NCBI RefSeq assembly: GCF_963082655.1
Contig: NC_081554.1
Coordinates: forward strand, 51,896,750 to 51,960,749
Length of the DNA: 64,000 bases
From: Stomoxys calcitrans
Taxonomy: Eukaryota > Arthropoda > Insecta > Diptera > Muscidae
Reading direction: 5' to 3'
In this document: piece after piece, positions 17,288-28,700 of the stretch
Layout: every line of letters starts with the position of its first letter
Numbering within the stretch: the first letter of the stretch is position 1
Notes under the pieces: generated by a model
What the model saw: the letters and a program-made list of their open reading frames with translations, nothing else
The model's database searches: none
Told to the model about the DNA's origin: nothing
Translations under genes and position numbers: made by a program

Positions 17288-19122
17288 AAAGAAAAACAAG
17301 TAATAGTATGCTAAGTTCGGCCGGGCCGAATCTTATATACCCTCCACCATGGATCGCATTTGTCGAGTTCTTTGCCCGGTATCTCCTTTTAGGCAAACAG
17401 AGAATTATGGATAAGAATTGTAATACTGCAAATGCAAATTTGCCCATGAACATTCCACTAAGGAACAGGGGCAAACTTCTTACATATCAATGAGTGCAGT
17501 CCGAGGTTGAACGGCATGCCGTAATGCGACACCTCTTTGGAGAGAAGTTTTACATGGCATAGTACCTCACAAATGTTGTCAGCATTAGGAGGGGAAAATG
17601 CAAAAAAAAATTTTTCTGATGATTTCGCCAGGATTCGAACCCAGGCGTTCAGCGTTATAGGCGGACATGCTAACCTCTGCGCTACGGTGGCCTCCCAAGA
17701 ATTGAATTGTAATACTAATGGAGCTTTATCAAGTTATAGTCTGATTCGGACCATAAATGACTTGAATGCTAAAGACCATAGTAGGAGTCATTGTGCCAAA
17801 TCGGATAAAAATTGTGCCCTATAGGGGCTCTAGAAGTAATGTCGGGAGATTGGTTTATATGGGAGCTGTATTAGGCTATAGATTGATTCACAGCATACCC
17901 GACACGAGTGGTGGAGGTTATAAGAGATGCCGTTGTACAAAATTTCAGCCAAATCGAATAAAAATTGCGCCCTCTAGAGGCTAAAGAAGTCAAGAACCAA
18001 GATTGGTTTATATGACAGCTACAACAGGTTATAGACCGATTTGAACCATTCTTATTACACATGTTGGAAGTCATAAGATAACAGTTCATGCAAAATTTCA
18101 GCTAAATCAGATAAGAATTGAGCCCTCTAGAGGCTAAAGAAGTCAAGATCCCAGATTGGTTTATAAGGCAGCTACATCAAGTTATGAGCCGATTCGAACC
18201 ATTCTTATTACACATGTTGGGAGTCACAAAAAAACCCCTCGTGCAAAATTTCAGCCAAATCATATAACAATTACGCCCTCTAGAGGCTAAAGAAGCCAAA
18301 ATCCCAGATCGGTTTATATGGCAGCTAGAAGCTGGAGATGTCAAGACCCAAGATTGGTTTATATGGCAGCTATATCAGGTTATGGACCGATTTGAACCAT
18401 GCATAGTTCACTTGTTGGAAGTCACAACAAAATCCTTCGTGCAAAATTTCAGCCAAATCAGATAAGAATTGCGCCCTCTAGAAGCTCGAGATGTCAATAC
18501 CCAAGATCGGTTTATACCAGCTATATCAAATTATAGACCGATATGAGCCATATTTAGTACACTTGTTGGAAGTCATAACAAAATAATTTATACAAAGTTT
18601 CAGCCAAATCGGATAAGAATTGCGCCCTCTAGAGGCTAAAGAAGTCAAGATCCCAGATCAGTTTATATGGCAGCTATATCAGGTTATGGACCAAATTAAA
18701 CCCCGCTTAGCGCAGCTTTTGGAAATCGTAACAAAACACCTCGTGCAATTCGGATAAGAATTGCGCCCTCTAGAAGCTCAAGAAGTCAAGACCCAAGTTC
18801 GGTTTATATGGCAGCTATATCAAAACATGGACCGATTTGGCCCATTCACAATCCCAACCGACCTACGCTAATAAAAAGTATTTGTACGAAATTTCAAGCG
18901 CCTTGCTTAACTCCTTCGGAAGTTGGCGTGCTTTTCACAGACAGACGAAAGGAAGGACAGACAGACAGACGGAACGACGGACGGACATGGCTAGATCGAC
19001 TTAAAATGTCATGACGATCAAGAGTGTATACACTTTATGGGGTCTTAGATGAATATTTCGAGGTGTTACAAACAGAAGGACTAGATTAGTATGCCCCCAT
19101 CCTATGGTGGAGGGTATAAAAA
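17288..19122 (+). repeat. HINE-like element, complete with head, array and tail
   Basis: The head at 17313-17350 has GTTCGGCCGGGCCGAATCTT and TATACCCTCCACCATGG. The body has six to seven ~153-bp monomers ('gcgccctctagaggct' at 17967 and 18120, exactly 153 apart). The tail at 18945-19122 has 'acagacagacggaacgacgg', 'acatggctagatcgact', 'ttatggggtcttagatgaat' and 'cctatggtggagggtataaa'. Head and tail share a 17-bp subterminal inverted repeat. A SINE is nested at 17428-17703. No ORF is present; mobilisation in trans is assumed. Confidence 0.85.
17428..17703 (-). mobile_element. tRNA-derived SINE nested in HINE-like element, with 13-bp TSD
   Basis: GAATTGTAATACT at 17415-17427 is repeated at 17704-17716, and joining the flanks restores the HINE-like head. 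On the minus strand the head 'ccgtagcgcagaggttagca' and B box 'gggttcgaatcctgg' are intact. The tail 'tgttcatgggcaaatttgc' lies at the low-coordinate end. Nearly full length. Confidence 0.95.
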
Positions 19123-19364
19123 TGGTGTGCCTAAAGCTTCTTTTCACTTCACTCCTTTATAACATACCATAGCCATAACGAATAACGGAGGCATCTAACC
19201 TCGATCTAAGTTTTTCAACTGACTGTTTTTTGGGCGATATGAATCTTTTAAGTTACTGTAAACACAAACACAAACAACGCTCGTATTTCAAAACGTTCTG
19301 AGCACATGTAACCTCAAAAATGTCAAGATTTACGGTAGAGGTGTTCATTGGCAGATTGCAACAC

Positions 19365-19520
19365 AATGGTTGTCCAATCCCGAAATATAAAAAGTAACCC
19401 TCGTATAAACCTACCCTAATCGCAATCAGAATGCTATCACATTACATCAGCGCTTTTTTCCATTCTATTTCAATACCATGGCAGCCGGTTGTACACTTCG
19501 GATTGACTCGATCTAAGTTC
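19365..19520 (+). mobile_element. Jockey-type 5'-leader fragment
   Basis: The ~150-bp block from 'ggttgtccaatcccgaaata' through 'catggcagccggttgtacac' is nearly identical to 21880-22022, where it leads into the endonuclease ORF of the 21.9-kb Jockey-type element. Here it ends at 'gattgactcgatctaag' with no ORF following. Confidence 0.75.
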
Positions 19521-20500
19521 TTCAAAATATTTAACAAACAGTCAGTCTGTAATGGGTACTCAATATTCGTACCGGACGAAAAGAACGCATTTTCAAGTTA
19601 CATTTTCTTTCCAAAATATCACCATAGAAAAGTTTGATAGTTGCCTTCTCAACAACTCCAGGATTTCTCCAAGTTTCTATGGCTACCTTATGACTTCGAT
19701 CTAAATTCCATAAGATTCCTAAACTTATTTTCCACATTTGGAACTCAGAAATATTCAACTAAGAAGTTTATCAAAGGACTTTAGTACTTAAAGATGTATT
19801 TACACAAAATGTTCCTAGCATTTTTTTTTCCGACTTTCTGCAAAACTTTATTTACACTTTCTTTGGGTTTTTTCTCCATCATCTCTTTCTAGTCATTTAC
19901 TAGAATTATTTTCTATGAACATTTTGCATACTTAACATTGAGTTTAACAAAGTTTTTAGAGAGTGATTACAACAACAAATAGACTAAACTATTGTAATTT
20001 GTGCATTGACTGCATGGCTAAGGACACAACAAAGAAAAAAAAAAACCCAAAGAAAATGCACAAAGTTCCCATTCGATGCCATTCAAAATGAGTAGAAGTT
20101 GATAGGAAAGTTTTCTTTCAACAGATCTGTGTTTTTTTGTCGTTTTCTTGCCTCCAAAAGCTTTACCCAAAATGTTAAAAAAGAATTTTCAAGAATTAAA
20201 ATGGGAAAATTTTTACTTAAAATGATGTTTTCAATTCAAGACTTCTTCAACATGTTGTCAGAGGAAAAGATAAGTATTTGTGGGTTTGGACTTTAATTGC
20301 ATTCTTTGTTGGGGTTGCACAAGGCCCTCCTTATATGAGGAATATGCAAAGAAGACATACGTATGTGTAAGCCATTCAAGTGGCCACGAGCAGGGTGCAG
20401 TTGGAGAAAAATGATATATTCTCAAAATTGGTTTGTATTTGTATACTGATAATCAGAGCTCGCTACCAACATCACCGCCGGAGAGGTTATGTTATTTGAT
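19521..20500. other. Unassigned AT-rich sequence
   Basis: There is nothing recognisable; poly-A and poly-T runs occur near 19810 and 20036. ORFs are short and low in complexity. Confidence 0.45.
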
Positions 20501-20507
20501 ATAGATA

Positions 20508-21160
20508 AAGGGTGGTTTTTTAGCTACTAACTTTTTGACAACACTGGTTTGAACAGCTCAAGCACCTTTCGTGTTTTGTTTAACTGTCAAACATCTTCAG
20601 TTTGGTCCATAATTGAACCATGAATCGTCTTACAAACGAACAACGCTGGCAAATTATAGAATTTCATTATCAAAATGGGTGCTCTGTTAAGTTCATAGCT
20701 CACTCCTTCCATTTTATGGACGAAGCTCATTTTTGGCTCAATGGGTACGTATATAAGCAGAATTGTCGATTTTGGTATGAAGATCAACCAGAATCACTGC
20801 AAGTGATACCAAGGCATCCAGAAAAAGTCACAATTTGGTGTGGTTTATAGGCTGGTGCCATCATTGGACAGTACTTCTTCAAAAACGATGCGAATCGTAA
20901 TGTAACTGTGAATGTGAATGCAAGCGCATGACTTGCATGACATGGAGTTTCGACAAGATGGTGCCACATGCCACACAGCATGCGTAACAAGGGACGTATT
21001 GAAAGGCGAGTTGGGTGAACATTTTATTTCACGTTCGGGACCGGTCAATTGGCCGCCTAGATCGTGCGATTTAACGCTTTTAAACCATTTTTTGTGGGGC
21101 TAGCTTAAAGCTCATGTCTATACAGAAATCGAACAGCGTTAGAAAATGTATATTAAAAAA
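20508..21160 (+). pseudogene. DD41D-type mariner transposase remnant, copy 2
   Basis: The left TIR AAGGGTGGTTTTTTAGCT follows TA. The ORF starts at 20620, MNRLTNEQRWQIIEFHYQNG, loses about 100 residues by deletion, and continues MDEAHFWLNGYVYKQNCRFW (first catalytic D) and PEKVTIWCGL-stop. In another frame (20918-21103) comes RQDGATCHTACVT (second D) and SRSGPVNWPPRSCDLTLLNH. The spacing from the second D to the third catalytic position is 41 residues, as in rosa-type mariners. That third position is Asn instead of Asp here. Dead copy. Confidence 0.9.
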
Positions 21161-21166
21161 AATTCG

Positions 21167-21255
21167 CCATGAACATTCCATTAAAGAACAGGAGCAAACT
21201 TCTAAAATATCAGTGAGTGGTGTCCGAATCAAGTTTAAGCTCAACGAACCTGCTT
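21167..21255 (-). mobile_element. SINE 3'-end fragment
   Basis: 'gccatgaacattccattaaa', 'gaacaggagcaaacttct' and 'tcaagtttaagctcaacg' match the reverse complement of the SINE 3' region. It is 5'-truncated, with no tRNA head. Confidence 0.85.
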
Positions 21256-21875
21256 AAATTGACCCGTGGGAGGACAATGACGGATAACATTTTACGTCTC
21301 TATAATGCAAAAGTTCCAATATGGTCCCATGGTTCAATTCAAGAATCAAGGCGTTTATCGGGGACAGGAACTTGGCTTACAGTAGATGGAAGCGTTTCAA
21401 GTCTCCAGAGCTAAAAGAAGTACTCCGTGAAGCCAGGAGGAAAGTCAACAGTTTTATTAATGCGGCTAAAATGGAGTATTATTGCGCCGTGGGCTCGAAG
21501 AGTAAGTGGAAGTGGTGATACATGACATCGGAGTGGGTAAAACCAAGTCAAACACTCGATACCATGGGGATCTAGATGAACTCAACAGAACCTTCGTAAG
21601 CATACCCGATATACAAACGGACACGCAATTTTACAGTCATGATGATGGGCCGGCTTTCGTTTTTGATACCCGTAGTCCTTTTGAGTTTCGATGTGTTAGC
21701 CACGAGGAAGTTTATGAGAGTTTTGTCCGTGTTAAGTCAATTGGCTTGGACGGAGTTGATCCGAGGTTTATACGAGTGTTACTTCCACATCTCCTACCTG
21801 TTTAATTCAATATTGAGCTGCAGTGTGTATCCTATTATTTGGAAGCATGCAAAGATTAGCCCCATTCCCAAATCC
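21255..21875 (+). pseudogene. APE-type non-LTR retrotransposon, linker and RT start
   Basis: Two overlapping frames give PWFNSRIKAFIGDRNLAYSR, KEVLREARRKVNSFINAAK, then HGDLDELNRTFVSIPDIQ, GLDGVDPRFIRVLLPHLLP and SVYPIIWKHAKISPIPKSN. The last two are the RT 'GLDGI-P ... P--WK-AKI-PIPK' motifs. The element is interrupted at 21876 by the leader of a Jockey-type element. Frame changes at ~21510 and ~21800 show decay. Exact clade not determined. Confidence 0.85.
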
Positions 21876-23149
21876 AATTGTTGTCCAATCCCGAAATATA
21901 AAAAGTAACCCTCGTATGAACCTACCCTAATCGCAATCAGAATGCCATCACATTACATTAGCGCTATTTTCCATTTTATTTCCATCCCATGGCAGCCGGT
22001 TGTACGCTGCGGATTGACTCGGTGGAATCTTCATTAGCCTTCTTGATACTCCATCCGCGCAGTTTAGATCCATCTCGCCCGCTCCTGGCGCTGGACACCC
22101 CAACATGGAGTGCATGGTGATAGCAGTGGGGTATGGTACTGCCGAGATAGAGCAATACAATGTGTACCTACCGCCGGTTGATAGCTGCATCCCAGTTAAT
22201 GGTCAAGTTTATAGGCCTAACATAAGTGGGCTACTGTCTGGTCATAATCGTCTGGTTCTAGGAGACTTTAATGCGCATCACGTCATTTCATGGCATTCTC
22301 CCCTAGGTAAGGACCAGCGGGGCATAGCTTTGGCAGATTGGAGGGTGAATGGGATGCCCAAACGAGGAGGTGCAGCAGCTCGCCAGACATTTCCATTGCA
22401 TCCCCAGATCTACTGAGTGACGTATCCTAACAAGCCGTAATTTCTTTGGGATCATATCATCTCCCCATAATTCTCACCACCGACCAACCACCCGACTTCA
22501 TAATCTATGAAAGCCGGACATTTATCAATCAGAAGAAGTCCAATTGGGCAGGTTTCCGAAAGTACAACAGTCGCCGCTTCAGTGAACTGAAACCCTCCTC
22601 TAAGGTGCTAGTAGACGAGAGGAAATTCCGAGACATCAATAAAGCAGCCCCAAGTGCGGACCAATTTGCCGGCGCGGCAGTGGTACTCGCAGACGAGCAC
22701 GATGGAATTATTTGTACGGACCCACTAACCCCAGAATCAGCGAGCTGCATCTGGAAATTAACAGATTAGACAACAAACGTAAGCGGAATTTGTGGCTGAA
22801 ACACTTGGAGCGATGTAACTTAGGTACCGGTTTAGACAAGTTGTGGTCTACTGTTAAGTCACTCTCGAATCCCGGTAGACGGGACGACAGGACCTCAGTC
22901 ACTTTTGGCGACGTAACTGTGAATGATTCAAAGAGGTGCGACAGTGATTCAAAGAGATGCGCCGAGAACGACATGGCTGGGAGGGGAGACATTTGTCGTA
23001 TACGTGGTCTCCGAGCTGTCACAATTTACCGTGGGCGAAGTTACGAATGTCATCCGTGAAGCCAAATCATCTAAGGCGTTGGGCCTCGACGGAATTTCTA
23101 CACTGATGTTCAAGAATCTGGGTCTAACTGGAGTTGAGTAGTCATTTAC

Positions 23150-23260
23150 CCCAAATATACCGGTCCTAAACTGGAGAATTAGTTACCTGTCACAGGACAC
23201 ATTCCAAATATACCGGTCCCAAACTGGAGAATTAGTTACCTGTCACAGGACACATTCTAC
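23150..23260 (+). repeat. Two-copy 53-bp tandem repeat
   Basis: 'ccaaatataccggtcc' plus 'aaactggagaattagttacc' and 'tgtcacaggacacatt' occur at 23151 and again at 23204. The block sits just after the RT codons GLTGVE and before the 257-bp array. Confidence 0.9.
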
Positions 23261-23375
23261 AGGGAATGAAAAGGTTCAATTATCACAACATATGATTCTT
23301 AATTATTTTTTAAAAAGACACTTAATTATTATTAAAAATTGCTTATCCGTTAAATATATTTCCTAACTAATGTTA

Positions 23376-24150
23376 TCTCCCTGAAAAAATACTTGCAAAT
23401 TATACTCATACTTATCGAACTGTCCCAGGACCTATCCTACAGTGTTAGAATGGTGAAAATTCGTCAACACTGGCTACAAACCTTGGTAAAAGTGATAGGG
23501 GTTTCCCTGTAAGGGACCGAGAAGTGGGACCGGTCCTATCACCAGAGGACCTATCCCGTGACAGGTTTGGGACCTGACCCATTTCCCGTAGGATTACTAC
23601 TGTCCTCAACCAGTATTTGAACACTCTTATAGTCTCCCTGAAAAAATACTTGCAAATTATACTCATACTTATCGAACTGTCCCAGGACCTATCCTACAGT
23701 GTTAGAATGGTGAAAATTCGTCAACACTGGCTACAAACCTTGGTAAAAGTGATAGGGGTTTCCCTGTAAGGGACCGAGAAGTGGGACCGGTCCTATCACC
23801 AGAGGACCTATCCCGTGACAGGTTTGGGACCTGACCCATTTCCCGTAGGGTTACTACTGCCCTCAACCAGTATTTGAACACTCTTATAGTCTCCCTGAAA
23901 AAATACTTGCAAATTATACTCATACTTATCGAACTGTCCCAGGACCTATCCTACAGTGTTGGAATGGTGAAAATTCGTCAACACTGGCTACAAACCCTTG
24001 CAAAAGTGATAGGGGTTTCCCTGTAAGGGACCGAGAAGTGGGACCGGTCCCTATCACCAGAGGACCTATCCCGTGACAGGTTTGGGACCTGACCCATTTC
24101 CCGTAGGGTTACTACTGTCCTCAACCTGTATTTGAACACTCTTATAGTTC
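23376..24150 (+). repeat. 257-bp tandem array (three units) captured inside the Jockey RT
   Basis: 'tctccctgaaaaaatacttg' starts at 23376, 23633 and 23890, a constant 257-bp step with almost no differences. Each unit ends with ~45 bases of Jockey RT coding sequence (TTVLNQYLNTLIV). The last unit runs on into the true RT codons PDVWKM at 24150. Each unit also has two stem-loops: CAGTGTT/AACACTG and GTGATAGG/CCTATCAC. The non-RT part is not recognised. Confidence 0.93.
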
Positions 24151-24409
24151 CCGATGTCTGGAAAATGGACCGAGTGATCCCGCTACTGAAGCCTGGAAAA
24201 GACTCCAGCAAGTGGAAGGCGTATAGACTGATCTCCCTTCTCTCACTAGTAGCCAAGATGCTTAAGGGACTATTCCTTCCGAGCGTCATTGGAGAATTTC
24301 CAATGGATTTCGAAGACTGCATAGAACAACACCCGTTTTGCATACCATCACCATACACATTTGGCATGACTTCAATCAAACCAGGTCATGTTAAAGGACG
24401 GTCCTCGTA

Positions 24410-24619
24410 AAATGCAAGTTTTGTCCATGAACATTCCACTAAGGAACAGGGACTAACCTCTCACATATCAATGAGTGCAGTCCGATTCAAGTTTAAGCTC
24501 AATGATAAGGGGCCTCTTTTTTGTAGCCGAGTACGAATGGCGTGCCGCAGTGCGACACCTTTTTGGAGAGAAGTTTCTACATGGCCTAGTACCGCACAAA
24601 TGTTGCCAGCATTAGGAAC
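24410..24619 (-). mobile_element. 5'-truncated SINE nested in Jockey J1, with 12-bp TSD
   Basis: ACGGTCCTCGTA flanks it at 24398-24409 and 24620-24631, and joining the flanks restores the RT codons RTVLVAL. The body runs from 'tgtccatgaacattccact' to 'tgttgccagcattagg' in reverse orientation; the tRNA-like head is missing. Confidence 0.94.
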
Positions 24620-24823
24620 ACGGTCCTCGTAGCACTGGATCTCTCGAAGGCACTCGACACGGTCAGCCATGACAAACTGCTTGAGGACATTGCCAACAAG
24701 TCACTCCAACCAGGCCTAAAACGCTGGATCGCGAATTATCTGTATGGTCGCCAGTCTTTTGTGGAATTTATGGATAAGAAGTCGAAGAACTGTAGAGTGA
24801 AAGAGCGAGTTCCCCAAGGCTGA

Positions 24824-25020
24824 TGCGACGAATGGCTCTCGGAGACCTCGGATACGACGAATGGCTCTCCTCCTACCCCTGTCACTCTCGGGTTGCACAA
24901 TGAATTGAAGGTACAATAGAACAAACTGGCGCATCTCCTCGGATCGGTCACAGTTACGTCGCCAAAAGTGGCTGAGGTCCTGCCATCCCATCTACCGGGA
25001 TTCGAGAGTGACTTAACAGC
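24824..25020 (-). repeat. Inverted copy of the element's own linker inside its RT
   Basis: Between 'gttccccaaggc' (VPQG) and 'ggtaatatctccggcactg' (VISPAL), which are adjacent in the copy at 35060, lie ~200 bases. Their reverse complement is the endonuclease/RT linker ('ctgttaagtcactctcgaat', 'gacctcagccacttttggcg', 'ggaggagagccattcg'). The same linker is present in direct orientation at 22855-23010. The RT is split at a strictly conserved site. Confidence 0.9.
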
Positions 25021-25320
25021 GGTAATATCTCCGGCACTGTTTAACCTCTACTAAGTAGTTCTGGCTCAATTACAATCCGGCAGATGCAGCCGCCTCAACT
25101 TCTACAGAGCAAGGATTAAAGCCGTTGTGCAGGATGTATGTCCCGATTGTGACCAGGGACCACACGCCCCACATGTATTTAACTGCCCAGCCAGACCCAC
25201 TCGACTCAGACCCAAATCCCTTTGGGCGCACCTCATCTTAGTCGCAGAGTTCTGGATACTCAACAGAATCAAGCAGACAAAAGATAGAACTATTTTCCAT
25301 ATTTCTAGTTGACAAAAAAT

Positions 25321-25798
25321 ATATCACTACACTGCATGGACCCCTTTACACCTTTAAAAACACTTGTAGACAAAAGCTTTTAACCAATGCTTGTTTGATT
25401 TGTTCTTGTACGAAGTTCTTAGGGTGAAAACTATTTAATTAAAACAAAACCGCAAACATCTACACTACACTTCAAGAGAGATGGTAATAATATTTTTGAA
25501 AAATAGTTGCCACAGCCTACAAAGTTGATGGTAAGTGTTGTGAAGCCCGACGAAAGAAAAAACACATCGACATATTTAAATTGCCTTGCCCCCCAAGTCA
25601 GACAAAAGTGGAATTTCTCACAGACAGACAGACAGGCATAGAAAGAGTTATTTTAAGATAATTTAAAATATTTCTAAAAATCATCTTTTGAATATTTTAT
25701 GTAAAAACGGAAAACACTACGGCAATCTTTGGTATAGCAAAAATTCCTTAGGAATAAAGGGTCCTTGAAAATAACTTCTCAGGTACAAATAAACAAAG
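25321..25798. other. Unassigned AT-rich sequence
   Basis: Apart from 'cacagacagacagacaggca' near 25620, no repeat or gene is recognised. Confidence 0.45.
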
Positions 25799-28700
25799 TT
25801 TTTATACCCTCCACCATGGGGTGGGGGTATACTAATTTCGTCATTCTGTTTGTAACACCTCGAAATATGCATCTAAGACCCCATAAAGTATATATATTCT
25901 TGATCGTCATGTCATTTTAAGTCAATCTAGCCATGTCCGTCCGGCTGTCCGTCAGGCTGTCGAAAGCACGCCAACTTTTGAAGAAGTAGAGCTAGCCGCT
26001 TGAAATTTTGCACAAATGCTTCTTATTACTGTAGGTCGGTTGGTATTGTAAATGAGCCATATCGGTCCATGGTTTGATATAGCTGCCATATAAACCGATC
26101 TTGGGTCTTGACTTCTTGAGCCTCTAGAGGGCGCAATTCTCGTCCGAGTTAACTGAAATTTTGCACGAAGAGTTTTGGAATCACTTCCAACAACTGCGCT
26201 AAGTAAGGTTTACATCGGTCCATGTTTTGATATAGCTGCCATATAAACCGATCTTGGGTCTTGACTTCTTGAGCTTCTAGAGGGCGCAATTCTCGTCCAA
26301 TTTTATTGAAATTTTGCACGAAGGGTTTTGGTAGTACTTCCAATAACTACGCTAAATATGATTTAAATCGGTCCATGTTTTGATATAGCTGCCATATAAA
26401 CCGATCTTGGGTTTTGACTTCTTGAGCCTCTAGAGGGCGCAATTCTCGTCCGAGTTAACTGAAATTTTGCACGTAGAGTTTTGGAATCACTTTCCGATTT
26501 TATTGAAATTTTGCATGAGGTATTTTCTAATGGCTTCCAATAACTGTGCTAAATATGGCGTAAATCGGTATAGAACCTGATATAGCTGCCATATAAACCG
26601 TTCTGAGATCTTGACTTCTTGAACCTCTAGAGGGTGCAATTCTTATCCGATTTTATAGAAATTTTGCACGTAGTGTTTTGGTATCACTTTCAACAACTGC
26701 GCTAAGTATGGTTCACATCGGTCCATGTCTTGATATAGCTGCCATATAAACCGATCGTGGGTCTTGACTTTTTGAGCCTCTAAAGGGCGCAGTTCTCGTC
26801 CGATTTAACTAAAATTTTGCACGTAGTGCTTTGGTGGTACTTCCAACAACTACGCTAAGTATGGTTTTAATGGGTCCATGTTTTGATATAGCTGCCATAT
26901 AAACCGATCTTGGGTCTTGACTTCTTGAGCCTCTAGAGGGCGCAATTCGTATCCGATTTAACTGAAATTTTGCACGTAGTGGTTTGGTATCACTTCCAAC
27001 AACAACGCTAAATATGATTTAAATCGGTCCATGTTTTGATATAGCTGACATATAAACCGATCTTGGGTCTAGACTTCTTGAGCCTCTAGAGGGCGCAATT
27101 TTCGTCCGAGTTAACTGAGATTTTGCACGTAGAGTTTTGGAATCACTTCCAACAACTGTGATGAGTATGGTTTTAATGGGTCCATGTTTTGATATAGCTG
27201 ACATATAAACCGATCTTGGGTCTTGACTTCCTGAGCCTCTAGAGGGCGCAATTCGTATCCGATTTAACTGAAATTTTGCACGTAGTGGTTTGGTATCACT
27301 TCCAACAACAACGCTAAATATGATTTAAATCGGTCCATGTTTTGATATAGCTGACATATAAACCGATCTTGGGTCTAGACTTCTTGAGCCTCTAGAGGGC
27401 GCAATTTTCGTCCGAGTTAACTGAGATTTTGCACGTAGAGTTTTGGAATCACTTCCAACAACTGTGCTAAGTATGGTTTTAATGGGTCCATGTTTTGATA
27501 TAGCTGCCATATAAACCGATCTTGGGTCTTGACTTCTTGAGCCTCTAGAGGGCGCAATTTTCGTCCGAGTTAACTGAGATTTTGCACGTAGAGTTTTAGA
27601 GTCACTTCCAACAACTGTGCTAAGTATGGTTTTAATGGGTCCATGTTTTGATATAGCTGCCATATAAACCGATCTTGGGTCTTGACTTCTTGAGCCTCTA
27701 GAGGGCGCAATTCTCGTCCGATTTTATTGAAATTTTGCACGAATTTTTTTGGTAGTACTTGCAACAACTACGCTATATATGATTTAAATCGGACCATGTT
27801 TTGATATAGCTGACATATAAACCGATCTTGGGTCTTGACTTCTTGAGCCTCTAGAGGGCGCAATTCTCGTCCGATTTTATTGAAATTTTGCACGTAGTGT
27901 TTTGGTAGTACTTCCAACAACTGTGATGAGTATGGTTTTAATGGGTCCATGTTTTGATATAGCTGACATATAAACCGATCTTGGGTCTTGACTTCCTGAG
28001 CCTCTAGAGGGCGCAATTCGTATCCGATTTAACTGAAATTTTGCACGTAGTGGTTTGGTATCACTTCCAACAACAACGCTAAATATGATTTAAATCGGTC
28101 CATGTTTTGATATAGCTGACATATAAACCGATCTTGGGTCTAGACTTCTTGAGCCTCTAGAGGGCGCAATTTTCGTCCGAGTTAACTGAGATTTTGCACG
28201 TAGAGTTTTGGAATCACTTCCAACAACTGTGCTAAGTATGGTTTTAATGGGTCCATGTTTTGATATAGCTGCCATATAAACCGATCTTGGGTCTTGACTT
28301 CTTGAGCCTCTAGAGGGCGCAATTTTCGTCCGAGTTAACTGAGATTTTGCACGTAGAGTTTTAGAGTCACTTCCAACAACTGTGCTAAGTATGGTTTTAA
28401 TGGGTCCATGTTTTGATATAGCTGCCATATAAACCGATCTTGGGTCTTGACTTCTTGAGCCTCTAGAGGGCGCAATTCTCGTCCGATTTTATTGAAATTT
28501 TGCACGAATTTTTTTGGTAGTACTTGCAACAACTACGCTATATATGATTTAAATCGGACCATGTTTTGATATAGCTGACATATAAACCGATCTTGGGTCT
28601 TGACTTCTTGAGCCTCTAGAGGGCGCAATTCTCGTCCGATTTTATTGAAATTTTGCACGTAGTGTTTTGGTAGTACTTCCAACAACTACGCTAAGTATGA

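Larger units (their letters stand above)
21876..25320 (+). mobile_element. Jockey-type non-LTR retrotransposon J1, rearranged
   Basis: The order is: leader (21876-22104); endonuclease pieces with GTAEIEQYNVYLPPV and LVLGDFNAHH (intact DxN motif) at 22137-22280; linker (22480-23010); RT start GEVTNVIREAKSSKALGLDG (23032-23090); a captured tandem array (23150-24150); RT IVPDVWKMDRVIPLLKPGK (24143-24200); a nested SINE (24410-24619); RT TVLVALDLSKALDTVSH-like codons (24620-24680); an inverted linker piece (24824-25020). A C-terminal CPDCDQGPHAPHVFNCPA finger (25140-25195) follows. The YADD region is deleted between 25050 and 25055. It is a heavily scrambled dead copy. Confidence 0.88.

Noticed and set aside
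27325..28428. Identical 112-residue ORFs as a repeated protein gene
   Set aside because: They are translations of non-coding 153-bp monomers; stops recur in other units and other copies.
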